Shown one piece after another: positions 1-12,840 of a stretch of 64,000 nucleotides of DNA. The DNA is from Parasponia andersonii. Lineage: Eukaryota; Streptophyta; Magnoliopsida; Rosales; Cannabaceae. The position numbers were made by a program, and so were the translations under genes. Position 1 is the first letter of the stretch, and each line of letters begins with the position of its first letter. Below the pieces are notes generated by a model. It had not been told where the DNA came from, did no database searches, and saw only the letters and a list, made by a program, of their open reading frames with translations. The stretch covers positions 352,242-416,241 of the forward strand of contig JXTB01000306.1 in the NCBI GenBank assembly GCA_002914805.1, given 5' to 3'.

Positions 1-809
1 CATTTTGTGAGATTTTTGGATGACACAAGGATTATGCCCGTTATATGGCACCAGTCGCTTCTTGCATTTGTGCAAAGGTAAGCAAATATTCTATGAGTTT
101 GTTATTCCTGGGTGAGGGATGTGGACATTGTTGTTGTCAGTTTATATTGATGATAAGCTGCAGATATTGGGTGCACTAAGAGTGCAGTCTCACTTGTCTC
201 ATGTGTACTATTAAGAATTTGTGATTGGTAAATTTATTTACTTTTAACGGTTGGGTGCAATTCCTTGCAGGTACAAGAATGAATTGCAGAAAGAAGATAA
301 AGATAACCTGAGAGCACTTCTTGAAAAGCAAAAGCATAAACTGGTGAGAACATTTGTCTAAAGAAGTTTCATGTTTAATCTTTTTTCACGCAACTATATG
401 CAATACATTCAAAAAAAAAAAAAGAAAAATTACATGCTACACATAATCTTGTTTTCTCTGATTGAATGTAGGTTACTCCAGAAATTAGTAGAGAGCTCAA
501 TAATAGCCGCAATCGGGGTGAGAAGGAAGATGATCTTATGCTAATTGATATCCTTTGTCATGTTGCAAGTACCAGCTTTGTTTTATAGTTTGTCCTGGTC
601 TAAATGGGGATATAATCTAATGAAGTTTTGTTTTATTTGATTGTGTTAGTTGCCACCTATAATGCTTTGTTGAATAGTTCAGCTCTCCGTATAGTGAGAG
701 AATTTGTTGTTTCCTTGACCACGTATTACCTTCCCCTGTTTCTGTGATCAATAAGACCATCGAAGAAGATAGGTTTGATATTCCGGAGGTACCCATGGAG
801 GAAGACTGA
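1..809 (+). CDS. ENP1: Bystin (ENP1/BYSL), 3' end: four last exons
   Basis: This is the C-terminal part of bystin, a nuclear/nucleolar factor of 40S ribosomal subunit maturation. Four exons can be read: 1-77 (enters from outside the window), 271-343, 472-547 and 730-809, giving 101 codons and a TGA stop at 807-809. The protein begins HFVRFLDDTRIMPVIWHQSL, continues AFVQRYKNELQKEDK and VTPEISRELNNSRNRGEKED, and ends EEDRFDIPEVPMEED. The IMPVIWHQSLLAFVQRY block and the PEI.REL motif are hallmarks of the bystin C-terminus. Phases agree at each junction. The first two introns are GT-AG (78-270 and 344-471). The last is read as AT-AC (548-729), because this alone joins DDLMLI to ASPVSVINK in frame. 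The family is about 440 aa, so roughly three quarters lies upstream of the window. No lesion is visible and I regard the gene as intact. Confidence 0.93.
548..729 (+). other. U12-type AT-AC intron of the bystin gene
   Basis: A 182-nt intron that cannot be read with GT-AG rules. It starts with ATATCCTTT at 548, matching the U12 5' splice consensus ATATCCTT. It has TTCCTTGAC at 711-719, matching the U12 branch-site consensus TTCCTTRAC with branch A at 718, and it ends in AC at 728-729. The branch A lies 11 nt from the 3' end, in the short range typical of minor-spliceosome introns. Splicing here is phase 1 (g + ct = Ala) and joins ...EKEDDLMLI to ASPVSVINK... in frame. Confidence 0.88.
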
Positions 810-1454
810 TTGATTACTTGGTATGTTGTATTCTTATGGAGTAATTCTCTCTCTGTTTTATTTTTTTTTTATTTTTTATTTTTTATTTTTTTACCTAAAT
901 CATTTTCTTCTTAAGAACTGCATACTTTGTTGTTTGCCGGGTTCGTGAAGTTCCCGTAGCAAGAAAATGGAGTCGAAATTCATTCTCACATGAACAATAA
1001 CTTTATGGAGTTCTGGCCTTTTATCCAGTTGATGTTCTGTTGCAGAGTGGTGATAGAAGTTGCTGACGTAAGTATTACATGTTTTCCAGTGAGAAGACAC
1101 AATTTTGAGCTTTCGGATGTGAAGTGTTTATCGGGCTGAGGGATCTAGTTTAGTGTTTTTTTTGTTTTAAATTTAAAATTCCTAATTATTAAATTGAGTG
1201 GCTTCCAATTTGTGCATATTTAATGTATTCTTAAGAATCATTTTCCCGTGCATGCAAGAGCTAGGAGTGTTTTCATAGATTATGTTATAGTAGCAATATA
1301 TCTCTGCCATATCTGAACTTCTATTTATGATTATCGAAATAAGATTGTATACCTCCATTTTGGTTATTTGACGCAATATATGCCAAAATGAGAAATTTTT
1401 GGGTCTAAGACCAAGAATGAGAAATTTCTCACTTAGTTGAGGAGATGTTACGAT
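810..1454. other. Bystin 3' flank / UTR, no other gene
   Basis: AT-rich sequence after the bystin stop, with a long T-rich run at 857-892. A gt...ag pair (near 820 and 915) could be a 3' UTR intron, but nothing proves it. The short open frames here have no coding character. The end of the bystin transcript probably lies within this stretch. Confidence 0.4.
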
Positions 1455-2848
1455 ATCTTTTTTAAACTATCTTAACCTTAAAATGATTATTTTATCATAG
1501 AAGTTTGAAAATAGAAAATAATAATCTCTTTGAATGTGAACATATTCTTCAAAACATGATTTCTTAAGTCTATATTAGTTGCAAATGTATTTAAAATCAT
1601 GATTATTTGAAATAGGTTAATAGAAGATTTTTTATTTGCAAAAAAAGAATGTTTTAGGATGAATATTTTTTAAATTATTATTAAATATTTTTGTGAAACT
1701 AAAACAAGTTTGTAATAACTAAAATATTCTCTTCAAATTGATTTATAATATTTTCAAAGTGTTTAAAACAAGTTTAGAAGTCAGCTTTTGAAAAACGCTA
1801 AATGCTGTTAAAATCTGAAAAATGCCTAAATCTTGTCAGAATCTGAAATACGATTAAAAATGAGTTTGAGTCGACCAACAGTGATTTTAGTCGACCATTT
1901 TTTAGACTAGTGGCAAAAAATGTCCATTGGAGTTAATGACGAGTCAAATTCTAACGATTATATTTTAGGTTGACTAAGTTTAATTTTGGTCGACCAAACG
2001 TTTGACAGAAAGCTATAAACGACTAGTTTTCTTGGATATGTATATATAGAACCTCATTTGATGACATTTAAGACAAGAGTATGAACTTAAATTGGTATTC
2101 ATCTACTATCAAAGTGTCTTAGCCTATTATCATATCAATTATACTTTCAAATTATATTTAGCCAATCTTAGAGCATTCATTGTGCATTATTCTTAATTCT
2201 TCTAAGCCAAAATTGTATTAATTACTTTGTAAGGAGAACTTGTGAGTGAGTGTTCACTCTTGTTTATTGAAAAACTATTGAGTGTGAGGTGAGGTTGTCA
2301 CCGGATTCATAAACAACTCGATTTAGGTAAGGTTGTCACTGGAGTCATAAACAACTCCTGAGTTGGTGAGATTGATACCATTGTCTAAACAATCCATATA
2401 AGTGAGATTGTCACCGGAGTCAAAATAATCCGAAGTTAGGTGTGATAGAGCCGGAGTCAAGATGCCTAAGAAGAATTCACTCCGTTTGTAAAATAGTCAA
2501 TCAAGCCCATAATCTTGATCCGATAGTAGAAAGCTCAAAGCAAGTTGCCGAGGGCCAGGGATGTAGGCAAACCGTCGTGTTTGTCGAACCTCGTAAAAAC
2601 TGAGTTTGAACTTTCTCTATTCCTACACTCTTTACTTTATTGCAAGCTATTTAATTGAGTGTTTGATATTTAGTGTGCTTAATATACTTGCTATTATTGC
2701 TATATGTTTGGCATTATTGTTGATTTAGCTAAAATGTTTCAAAATAGTGGTTTGTGGTTTTGAATAGTTGAAAAGTTTCTTAAAACGTTTTAAAACCCAA
2801 TTCACCATTTCTCTTGGGTTGTCAATCTTGGGCTAACAATAACTAACA
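1455..2848 (+). repeat. 5' LTR of copia-1 (left end missing)
   Basis: Matches 6440-7856 along its length, for example the shared blocks gtgagtgagtgttcactct and gaggtgaggtt, and the shared end ctaaca. It ends just before the primer-binding site. It contains a run of imperfect repeats built on gtcaccggagtca at 2290-2460, which is also present in the 3' copy. Confidence 0.85.
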
Positions 2849-2898
2849 ATTGGTATTAGAGTCTGGTACTCAATTTTAAAACACTTAACCATCTTGAG

Positions 2899-4160
2899 AT
2901 GACAAACCCAAACAATTTTCAAAACTTTTTATATAAGCGGTATTCAACTACTAGACCACCATTTTTTAATGGAACTGATTTTAATTATTGGAAAAATAGG
3001 ATGCTTACATATCTACAATCTTTAGATTTTGATTTATGGCATGTTGTTACTAAAGGTCCATTTGTTTTTAAGAAAAAGGTTGATGATAAATTTGTTGATA
3101 AAGAAATTGATGAATATGATGTAAATGATAAAATTGCATTTTCAAAAACCAGTAAAGCTGTGTATATTTTGATTTATGGTATGGATAGAAAATATATTTA
3201 ATAATCTTGAAAAAGTCACAAATGCTCATGAAATGTCAAATATGCTTGAAGTGTCGTATCAAGGTTCAAATTCTATGAAAGAGACGAAAATCAATATTCT
3301 TACACGCCAATATGAATTATTCAAGATGCATAAAGATGAGACTATTGCTCAAATGTTTACTAGATTTACTATTATTATTAACTTTCTTAATGCTCTTGAA
3401 AAATCGTTTTCTAACATAGATTTGGTGAATAAAGTGCTTAGAAGTCTTCCAAAGCGTATCTAAGTAAAGTGGTGACAATTCAAGAAGCTAGAGATCTCAT
3501 CAAACTTCCTCTAGAAGAACTCATGGGTTCGCTCATGACACATTAGATCTTGATGAAAGAAAGCAATGAGGGAGATCAAGTAGACAACATGTGCTTTATG
3601 GCTATAGAAAATGAGGTAAGCTCACTTGAACCTAAAAGTAAATTTCATGATGTTAATGATACTTGTAGTGAGTTTAGTGATAATGATTGTGATTTGTCAT
3701 ATGAAAACTTATTGAGTGATTTCAATGATTTACACAAAAATTATGAAAAACTCATTTTCAAGAACAATATTCTCAAAAAGGAAATTCTTAGTTTGTCAAA
3801 AATAGTTGAAGAGTTTACTAAAGGAAAGAAAGTGAAATTACCTTGTAGTACTTGTGATATTTTGTCAAAAAAAAACGCTTCCTTAAATGACAAGATTTTT
3901 GACTTGACTAACATTGTCCACAAGTTCACCAATAGAAAGAAAAATTTTGATTGAATGCTTAGTGGACAAAAATGTGTTTTTGACAAAGGAGGTATTGGGT
4001 ACAAATCTTCTATAAAACAAAAATATCTCAAGAACTATTTTGTGAAAGCTAGTACAAGTGACACAAAGCACACTTGCACTTATTACAATCAAGATGGACA
4101 TACTAGTTTTTCATGCTTTATAAAGAAAAATACATATTTTGGTGAAAAACTAGCTTGAGT
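2899..4160 (+). pseudogene. copia-1 gag relic
   Basis: Open segments at 2899-3201, 3176-3463, 3550-3954 and 3955-4158 resemble a copia Gag. There is an N-terminal FNGTDFNYWKNRMLTYLQS block, a Gag core with helical sequence, and a degraded zinc-knuckle-like region near 4070-4120. It is a fossil with several breaks, and no functional product is expected. Confidence 0.75.
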
Positions 4161-6145
4161 ACCAAAGAGTTTAAAGACTAACCCCCAAGGATACAAAGTT
4201 ACCTAGGTACCGAAAATCCATACTTGAATCTTTGTTATAGGAACAAGCAAGAAAGTCAGTGCTCCAAGAACAAAACCAATGACTTCACCAAGCTCTCAAC
4301 TTTTATAAAGAAATAATGGTGGATATTTTCTTTTGAAGACAACACAAAAAGCAAGATCATGAGCAGAAGTGATTTTGGAGAAAAATATAAATGATGTTGT
4401 TGTAGGTTTAGTATATAAGCTTGAATGATTGGAGCTTAACGACAAATCAAAAGATGATGATTAAGTCCAACCTCAACACAAAGAAGATGAAGAACTTTTA
4501 CAAGGACGAGATGGGTGATTTTATTTGAATTATTTATAAGTATAAATTTGATTGACATATTAATCGCTTTTACATGATTCAAATAGCTTGCACAATGCAT
4601 ATTGCTTAAACTCTTATATTTGTGCAAATACTTGATAGTTTTTATATGATAAACACCATGCATAATTAATTGAATTATTTTATCTATATTGGTATTGTAT
4701 TTGAACTTAAAATGATGTATTACTTGAATTCAATATTTACACTTTGTAACTTGATCATTTTGCATTTTTACGCATGATTTTTTTTTATGGGAACAATTTT
4801 TTATGAATATCACATATAAGATTCTCATTAACTTTCAAAACATGCTTTGTTATGTTTTATCTTTTCTGAACATCTATTTCTTATGGTTGTTTAAACTTGG
4901 ATAACATATCTTGTTTGGATTGGATACTTGTTATTAGTTGCTTATTTATGTTTTTATTTTACATTTGTTAATTGGTATTATTCTTATCCTTCATGTTTAC
5001 GTAACTTTTTAATGATATCAAAAGGAGAAGAATAATGTGTTTTTGATTTAAATTATTTCAATTGGTATCAAGTTAGTCTTTTTATCTTTGATTTATTACT
5101 TTACTTGGTATCAACTTGGTATAATTTTTCAAAATATAATTGGTATCTATTGGCATAGTTTTAATTGGTGTCAAACTTGGTTATTCTTTTTCTTCAAATA
5201 TAATTGATAAATTTTTTTTAAAAAATAAATTAGTATCCATAATTGATATCTCTCATATATGATTGTTCTTTTCTTACTTTGGTTTTTGACATTTTGATCA
5301 TGATTTATATATTGAAGGAGAGCATATTTATAATTTGTTTGTGCTAAATTTGCCATTATCATTTTCCATAAATTGTGATATGCTCTTCATAGTTTGATGA
5401 AAATGAAGAAAAAGAAATTTTTTCACGTTTGTGCCTAAATGATTTTAATTTCTACTCTATGCTTTGTGATGATTATAGTTGGAGAAATATATTGTCAACA
5501 AGTGAAATATTTAAAGCTTTCGTGATCTTGATTTGATGAAACTTTTTTTTTTACATAGAATATGCTATACTTCTCATACCTTATGGCATCACATTGTTGT
5601 TCAATCTTATGTTTGACATTATTATTCTTATTCTGAAGATTGTTCAATCCTAACTTCCTCTATATCTCCTTATTATTTAACTTGTCATATTATTTTTTAT
5701 ATAGAGAGAAAATTGTTTGAGTATTACTCTTTTATATACTTTTGTCATGAATTCATATGGGGAGAATCTTATTTTAAAGATAAATTGGTTTTTATGTAAT
5801 ATCTAGTTTGATATTTGTCTTTATTTTTTTAATGATGTCAAAAGGGGGAGAATAATATTGATTTATAAATATGGAGAGAAAAGATTCATTTATGAGTGCG
5901 CATAGTTTAAGGGAGAGAACTTTGTTTAGCATACATTTCTAATTTTCTCATAATATGCTTATGACGCTTAATTGAGTTAAAAAGAGGGAGCAAGTCTCTT
6001 TAACTTTGTCAAGCATATTTTGAGGTGGAGCTTAAAATATTGTCAAGGTTAAGGTAAATTTGTCAAATTTCATATTTCATATCCTTATTACATCTTTTTT
6101 TTAATCTCATAAATCAATATTTGTCATCATCAAAAAGGGAGAAAT
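4161..6145 (+). other. copia-1 non-coding interior
   Basis: Two kilobases of T-rich sequence without pol motifs. Repeated phrases such as gatgtcaaaagggggagaa (5835-5855, with variants near 5015 and 6126) resemble polypurine-like blocks known near the 3' ends of SIRE-type elements. I see no gene. Confidence 0.55.
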
Positions 6146-7856
6146 TGTTAAGAAATTAAAGTTTCAATCTTACTCACTCTTATTTTGAAGATAACAAATA
6201 TTTGATTTGATACTAATGATTTAACTTGAGTGTGTAGTGAAATGGTATTAAAGTTCTACCTCAAGTTAATTAAGGAATCAAGCTTGAAGATGGATGCATA
6301 CGGACATATTAGAATCAAGCTTGAAGATGAACAATCAAGATACAAGATCATGTTTAGATAGGGCATATTCATACTTAGTCTTGTATTTGATTTAGTTCAT
6401 TGTACATAAATTCTTTTTGTATGGGCTCATACTTTTCAAAAGAGTTTTTTAAACTATCTTAAGCTTAAAATGGTTATTTTATCATAGAAGTTTGAAAATA
6501 GAAAATAATGATATTTTTGAATGAGAAAATATTCTTTAAAACTTGATTTCTTAAGTTTAAATAAGTTTCAAATATATTTGAAATCATGATTATTTAAAAT
6601 AGGTTAAAAGAAGGTTTTCTATTTGCAAACAAGAATGTGTTTTAAGATGAACACTTTCTAAATTATTGTTAAATATCTTTGTGAAACTAAAACAAGTTTG
6701 CAATAGTCAAATATTCTCTTCAAATTGATTTTTAATGTTTTAAAAGTGTTTAAAACAAGTTTAGAAGTCAGTTTTTGAAAAACGTTAATGCCAAAATCTT
6801 GCCAGAATCTGAAATACGACCAAAAATAGGTTTGGTCGACCAAAGTCGACCAACAGTGATTTTGGTTGACCAAAGTTGGTCGACTACTTTTTAGACTAGT
6901 AGCCAAAAATGACTGTTGGAGCTGAACTGACGTGACAAAGTCCGACGACTATATTTTTGGTCGACTGGCTTTATTTTCGTCGACCAAACGTACGGTAGAA
7001 AGCTAATAACAGCTAGTTTTCTTGAATATTTATATGTAGAGCCTTATTTGATGGCATTTAAGACAAGAATATGAACTTAAATTGATATTCATCTACTCTC
7101 AAAGTGTCTTAGCCTATTTTCACATCAATTATACTTTCAAATCATATTGAGCCAATCTTAGAGCACTTATTATGCATTGTTCTTAAATCTTCTAAGCCAA
7201 AATTATATTAATTACTTTGTAAGGAGAATTTATGAGTGAGTGTTCACTCTTGCTTGTTGAAAAACCATTGAGTGTGAGGTGAGGTTACCACAGGATTCAT
7301 AAACAACCCGATTTAGGTGAGGTTACCACTGGAGTTATAAGCAACCCGTGAGTTGGTGAGATTAGCACCATTATCTAAACAATCTGTATAAGTGAGGTTG
7401 TCACCGGAGTCAAAACAATCCGAGGTTAGGCGTGATAGTATCAGAGTCAAGACTATTGTAAAGGCTAGGATGTGCTTAAGAAGAATTCACTCCGTTTGTA
7501 AAAGGGTTAGTCAAACCCATAATCTTGATCCGATAGAGGAAAGCTTAAAGTAAGTTACCGAGGACCAGGGACGTAGGCAAACCGTCATGTTTGTCAAACC
7601 TCGTAAAAACCGAGTGTGCACTTTCTCTATCCCTATATTCTTTACTTTATTAAAAGCTATTTAATTGAGGGTTTGATATATAGTGTGCTTAATATACTTA
7701 CTATTATTGCTATATGTTTGGAATTATTATTGATTTATCTAAAAAGTTTCAAAATAGTGTTCTATGGTTTTGAATAGTTGAAAAGTTTCTTAAAATGTTT
7801 TAAAACCCAATTCACTCCCTCTTGGATTGTCAATCTTGGGCTAATAATAGCTAACA
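6146..7856 (+). repeat. 3' LTR of copia-1, full length (1711 bp)
   Basis: Begins tgttaag directly after a purine tract and ends ...gctaaca. The second part is homologous to 1455-2848. Its right border falls exactly where the copia-2 LTR sequence starts. Confidence 0.8.
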
Positions 7857-9391
7857 ATACGTAGGACTATTGATCTAACATGAATCAATTCATGGATCTT
7901 TTAGATAAAACCTAGAAGTGCTTCACAACTATTGAGCATTCCTGTCAATTCTCTGGAACTCGTTAAATATTCTGGTGTGTGGGCACCTTCTTGATTCCCA
8001 ACGAAAGGTGAGCAGATGATCCGGAAGATATTCTTTCTTCTCCTTGAGTGCACATCTACGGCCATAGGTATTTCTCCTTCGGCGGCCATGAACGAATACA
8101 AGATTTCTCCTGCGGCAGCTTGGTTCTCTCTCATTCTTTCTTTTCTCTCTGTTTTTCAAAAAACACAGTCATTATGACTATACTACGCATGTTACTACTT
8201 TTTACAGAGGCTTAGGAGAATTTTGCTCTTAAGTATTAGAGAGATGTAAACTCTAATGGGTTTGTTGGGCTCAACTGACCATTTAATTAGTTATTGGGCT
8301 ATCTGTGAGCTAGATAGGGGACCTTATGGATTCAAATATTCTAATCTCCAATAGGCCAGCTATACATAATCATAATTAACTCTTAATTATGATTGGACCT
8401 TGTCCATTAATATTGGGGCACTCCGCTATAGGCCTAATATTGCACTCTTAGACTAAATATTATATATTTTTTGTGAAGCTAATTAATAATTTAATTAACT
8501 TGATCCATTTAGCATATACTATATCTACAAATATACCCCCGATGCACTGCCATACTAGTGAGATGAAATTACCATATTACCCATCTACTACATGTTTACC
8601 TTTGAGTTGCCATATTTTGTCTAATTAGATAATAATTGACTATAGTATTTGTAACTGCCTATATAAACACAGTCAAATACACAAAGTGAATACCTGATGC
8701 TTGGTTTTTATAATCCAAGTTTTAGAAAAAACCCAAAGTGACATTATATGCATAATGTCTAAATCATGAATGACATTCTCATCAATTCACAAATTTTATT
8801 TTCTAAGATACTAGAGTTTGAACTGTATAATCGAAACTAATCCTTTAATAAGTCAAAAAGATAAGACTCTTGAAAGCAAGTCTGAAAATCCCTAGGATTA
8901 AGGTAATCTTGTAATAGTACTAGATTAGTGAAAGATAGAATATTGAGTTACGGTACTTAACCTCAAATTCTATTTTTACTTGGTCTAGTTCAATGCACCT
9001 ATAAATTTTTTATAATGCATTAGTATTTCTATTTGAAGTCAGACACTTCGACGATTGGAGTCTTAATTAATTCCATTGAGATAGACAACAGTATATTCTA
9101 TGACAAAATAAAGTATTCCATCTTTATTTACAAAATGTGAACTTTTAATTTAGACATAATGAAATAAATAATTTAGTTTCCCACATGTGAATACTTCACA
9201 CAAACAATTCTTTATTACTCATAAATGGTCATGGAAACTTTTAGACGTTTGCATAATAGAAAACATAAACATCACATGTATATAATTGGGACATAATATG
9301 GAATTTATTAACAACAAATAGATAACACTTAAATCCAATAAACATTGTCTAAAATGATAAACAAAGAAACTGCTTTCTAGAGCCTTTGCCC
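7857..9391 (-). repeat. copia-2 LTR A (3' LTR in element orientation)
   Basis: Homologous to 15479-17015. Shared blocks include caccttcttgattcccaac, the cacagtca segment and the gctttctag end. The outermost 125 bp present in LTR B are missing, replaced by the copia-1 3' LTR. Confidence 0.85.
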
Positions 9392-11362
9392 TTTAAAGCA
9401 GATGTAATATTTCACGCAGTCCCATTCCTTCTACATGATCTTCAAATACTTTGATTACCAAAAAATTTGGTAAATGGATCAGCAAGGCTCTCTTTCTAGG
9501 GTTGACATTTTACTCACTATAACATCTCCCTACTAGGGTTGACACATACCAAAATGTTGATAATCTTGAGTATATTTTTAGATCAAGTATCTGAATTAAT
9601 ATATCTTACAAAAGTCAGATCTTTCTCTAGAGTAGACAAGCATATAGTTCTTGTTTCTCTGAAGATACTTAAGTATATACTTGACTATAACTCTATGTTC
9701 AGGTTCTGGATTGGATTAGTAACAACTTACTATCCCAATAACATAATAAATATCGTGCTATTATGCCAACCAAATTCTTTTTGATGATTATCATCCTATA
9801 TCATTCTCAATGATTAGTACATCATCAATATGAATAAATCAGAAAAATCACTTTACTGTCCTAAATCTTTTATAGATACAAGATTCGTTTATATATAGGT
9901 CAAATTGTTAAATTCTAGACAAATGCTTAAGTCTATAAATTAGATCTTTAAAGTTTCACGAACTTTCCTTTCTTAGCCTTTTTCAATGAATTCCTCTGGT
10001 TGTGCCTTTTAGATATAGCTGTCAAGATTGCTATTCACAAAAGCTATCTTGATATCCATGTTATATCTCATATTCAAGAGATACAACTATGTAAAAGAGT
10101 ATATCAATAGATTTGATTATAACAACAGAATAGACATTCTTTCTGAATATAATCCTTTTGCAATTAACTTGCCTTGAAAATCTTTACTTTTCTGTCTATT
10201 CCTCTTTTTCTCTTATAGACTAATTTAAACCTAAAAATTTTCACCCCTCTAGGTGGATTTATAAGATCTCAGATTTTGTCAGAGTACATGGACTCTAATG
10301 TGGATTTTATTGCCTTTTGCCAGAGACTTATACCAACATTATCTATTACCTCTTTGTAGAAAAGGAAATCAGATTCTAGGTTATAAGACTCTCCTAATCC
10401 TAAATATATCAGATTGTCTTATAATCCTCCCAATACAATGAGGGTTCGATGTATATTGATCTTCTAGTAATTATGTATATTGATCTTCTAGTAATTTATC
10501 CTTCCGAAGTGCTTATTTTGTTCTATCTTTCATAGATAGACTGATTATATCATCAGTTAGTTCTTCGAGAAATAACTTACTTTAAGGTTAAATACTTCAT
10601 ATATTTTTCTTTCAAGTAAGAGACATTTATTCTAATAAATATTTTCTTGCTTCAGTACTATAGAAGTAGCACCTGTCTATTTCTTTTGGGTATCTTATAA
10701 ACATATACAATTTAGATTGTTATTCCAACTTACTCATTTTTCCTTTCAACACATATGCTGGATAGCCACAAATATAGATATGACATAAACTGGCTTTATG
10801 TAGTTCCATATTTCAAAAAAGTGTCTTAGATATTGACTTAGATGGAACTTTGTTAGTGGGTATATTACTGTTTCTAAGACATATCCCAAAATATTTTGTA
10901 ATTATGAACAATTGAACAATAACTTAATCATAGCCAAAAGTTTTCATTGTCTATGAGATATTCTTAGGAATTATCAATAGAGGTATTCAACGGTTCAATC
11001 TAATCGATACATCTTTATGCTTTGCTAACTGCCTTTTGGTTTCTATGTTCAATTTTTTGAACCTTTTGAAAGAATTCAATTAGCAGTAACATTAGGGAAA
11101 CATGATAAAATTTTGAATAATTATTCATAATGATATATTCAAAACCTCATTGGGCTTGATTGCTTAAGGGCTTACAGACAACAATACGTACTATTTTTAA
11201 ACATTCTTGCACTCTTAGGTCTTTTCTAATAAAGGATCTTTTAGTCATTTTACCTTCCAGATAGGATTCACAGATTTGTGAATGTATGACTTCTAACAAG
11301 TTTAGATGTCTATTCTTAACCAATTTTTGGATCATATTTAGGTTAATATGACCAAAGTACAA
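9392..11362 (-). pseudogene. copia-2 pol relic (pre-integrase, integrase, RT, RNase H)
   Basis: On the minus strand, 11147-11362 encodes a GAG-pre-integrase-like segment (FGHINLNMIQKLVKN, CESYLEGKMTKR, VCKPLS). Integrase remnants lie at about 10.4-11.1 kb and RT remnants at about 9.6-10.3 kb, including a PPRGVKIFRFKLVYKRK-like start and MDIKIAFVNSNLD. An RNase H end resembling ADPFTK...F..HV.GMG lies near 9400-9500. This is the usual copia gene order. It is a fossil with many breaks. Confidence 0.8.
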
Positions 11363-12840
11363 CCATGTCTTATTCTTAGTACTTACTTACTTTCTTATGA
11401 TTAGATTTATCATGTTCAATCTCATCATTATTAGTGTCACATAAATGAGAATAATTTAGGTCAATAAAAATGTTATTCAGTGCAATTAAGAATATTATTC
11501 TTTCACATAAAAACTTTATTATTAAGACAAACAGAATAATATCATTTCATCAAATATGAAACAAAATCTAAATTTCTCTTAAATGCTTGACAAATATTTA
11601 AGTCCTAATCATAAATTTATCAAACATGAATTTAAATATTTCTTATTTTATGTATAGACACCATAGCTATTGTAGTCCTTACTCTTAGTGAACTTGCCTT
11701 CACTAAACCCCTTGGTTTCCTTGAACCCTTTGCAACAGACATGCAAATATGGTTAATAATTCTTGAATCCAATTCAAGATTTATTAAGTCATCCACTAAG
11801 AGAAGTTAATGAACAATAAATTATTATTACCTTTCAATCAAGTATTGTATAGGTATCTCTAATAATTTTCTTTCAATATCCTTTAGTGCTATATAGGAAA
11901 CATTCTCCTTTTAATTAAGGATTAGAAAATTCACCTTTAGCTAATTTAGCTTGGTGAGGATGTTCATTAGGTATCTTATTAAGATTTAGCATAATATTAT
12001 AGTGGTTTGAATTTCTTGAATTTTATGTTGTACCATATTGGACATCGCATGTTAACATATATCAATGAATTATCTAGGAATTCTCTCACTATATATATAT
12101 GCTTTATTTTCCTTCACTAGTCTCATCAGTGAATGTGGATGAACATATAAGAGTAAAAACTTAATAACATATCAGCCATAAGCACTACCTCCAGGTTACA
12201 TTAATTCAGACAACATAATTTAACCATACAAGTTATGTGTGAGTGAGTACAATAGGTAAAGAAATTAAGAGCGTATTGACTTAAATGAAAATAAAAAATC
12301 CATATAATAACAAACATAATGTAAAAAATATTTCGAATAATTAACATAAAGTAAAATATGCAATATGCAAGTGAAGTATCCCTAGGACTATCACTAATAT
12401 TTATGGTAATTTAACTTACCATTAATTACAAACCTTCTACGGAAAGTCATGTAATTAACAAGTCAAACTAAAACAATTTCATTTAGAAAATAAGACAAAT
12501 ATCTCGTATCCTATATTTCTAACTACCATTTAATTTAGTCCTCTACTCTTCTAATAAGAACTCCTACGAGAGGATATCAATATTTGGAATTGAGTGTGCA
12601 ACTATTGTTTTAGTAATTTACTTTCCATATAATACAGTCTTCTACGGGTGATCAGTCTCATGTAGTCCACCTAATATTTTATTCTAAGAAATTCATTTCC
12701 AGTACTACTCAGACAAAAATCTTCGTAAGGGAGCTCAGCAAGATTTTGAGGCAAGACTCATGCTAGTACTTAATGAACCAACAATGGAGACCATAGGTAT
12801 CTCATACCGTCCGCTACTTAATATTTTATAATTAGAAATT
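11363..12840 (-). other. copia-2 interior, probable gag/protease zone, unreadable
   Basis: This stretch lies between the pre-integrase relic and the AT-rich block, where gag and protease should be. No motif survives well enough for me to name. Confidence 0.35.

Larger units (their letters stand above)
1455..7856 (+). mobile_element. Ty1-copia fossil 'copia-1' (SIRE-like layout, gag only)
   Basis: An LTR retrotransposon on the + strand with long LTRs: the 5' copy about 1455-2848 and the 3' copy 6146-7856. The 5' copy lacks about the first 300 bp of its partner. A primer-binding site like the copia initiator-Met type (tggtattagagt, 2851-2862) follows the 5' LTR, and a purine tract (6132-6145) precedes the 3' LTR. 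The 3.3-kb interior contains a decayed gag but no recognisable protease, integrase or RT. It is therefore a non-autonomous, LARD-like derivative that would have depended on a relative. It is broken in several places, and LTR divergence by eye suggests a moderately old insertion. The 3' end abuts copia-2 LTR sequence exactly at 7857, so it probably inserted into that LTR and the left side was later deleted. Confidence 0.85.

Noticed and set aside
548-700. Frameshift or degenerate end in the bystin gene
   Set aside because: With GT-AG rules the last exon does not join in frame, but the AT-AC reading joins perfectly and has all U12 signals, so the gene is taken as intact.
7901-8159. Minus-strand frames of 76-77 codons, similar to one at 15569-15757
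   Set aside because: The likeness is real but reflects the two copia-2 LTRs. They are not conserved as proteins beyond the DNA similarity.
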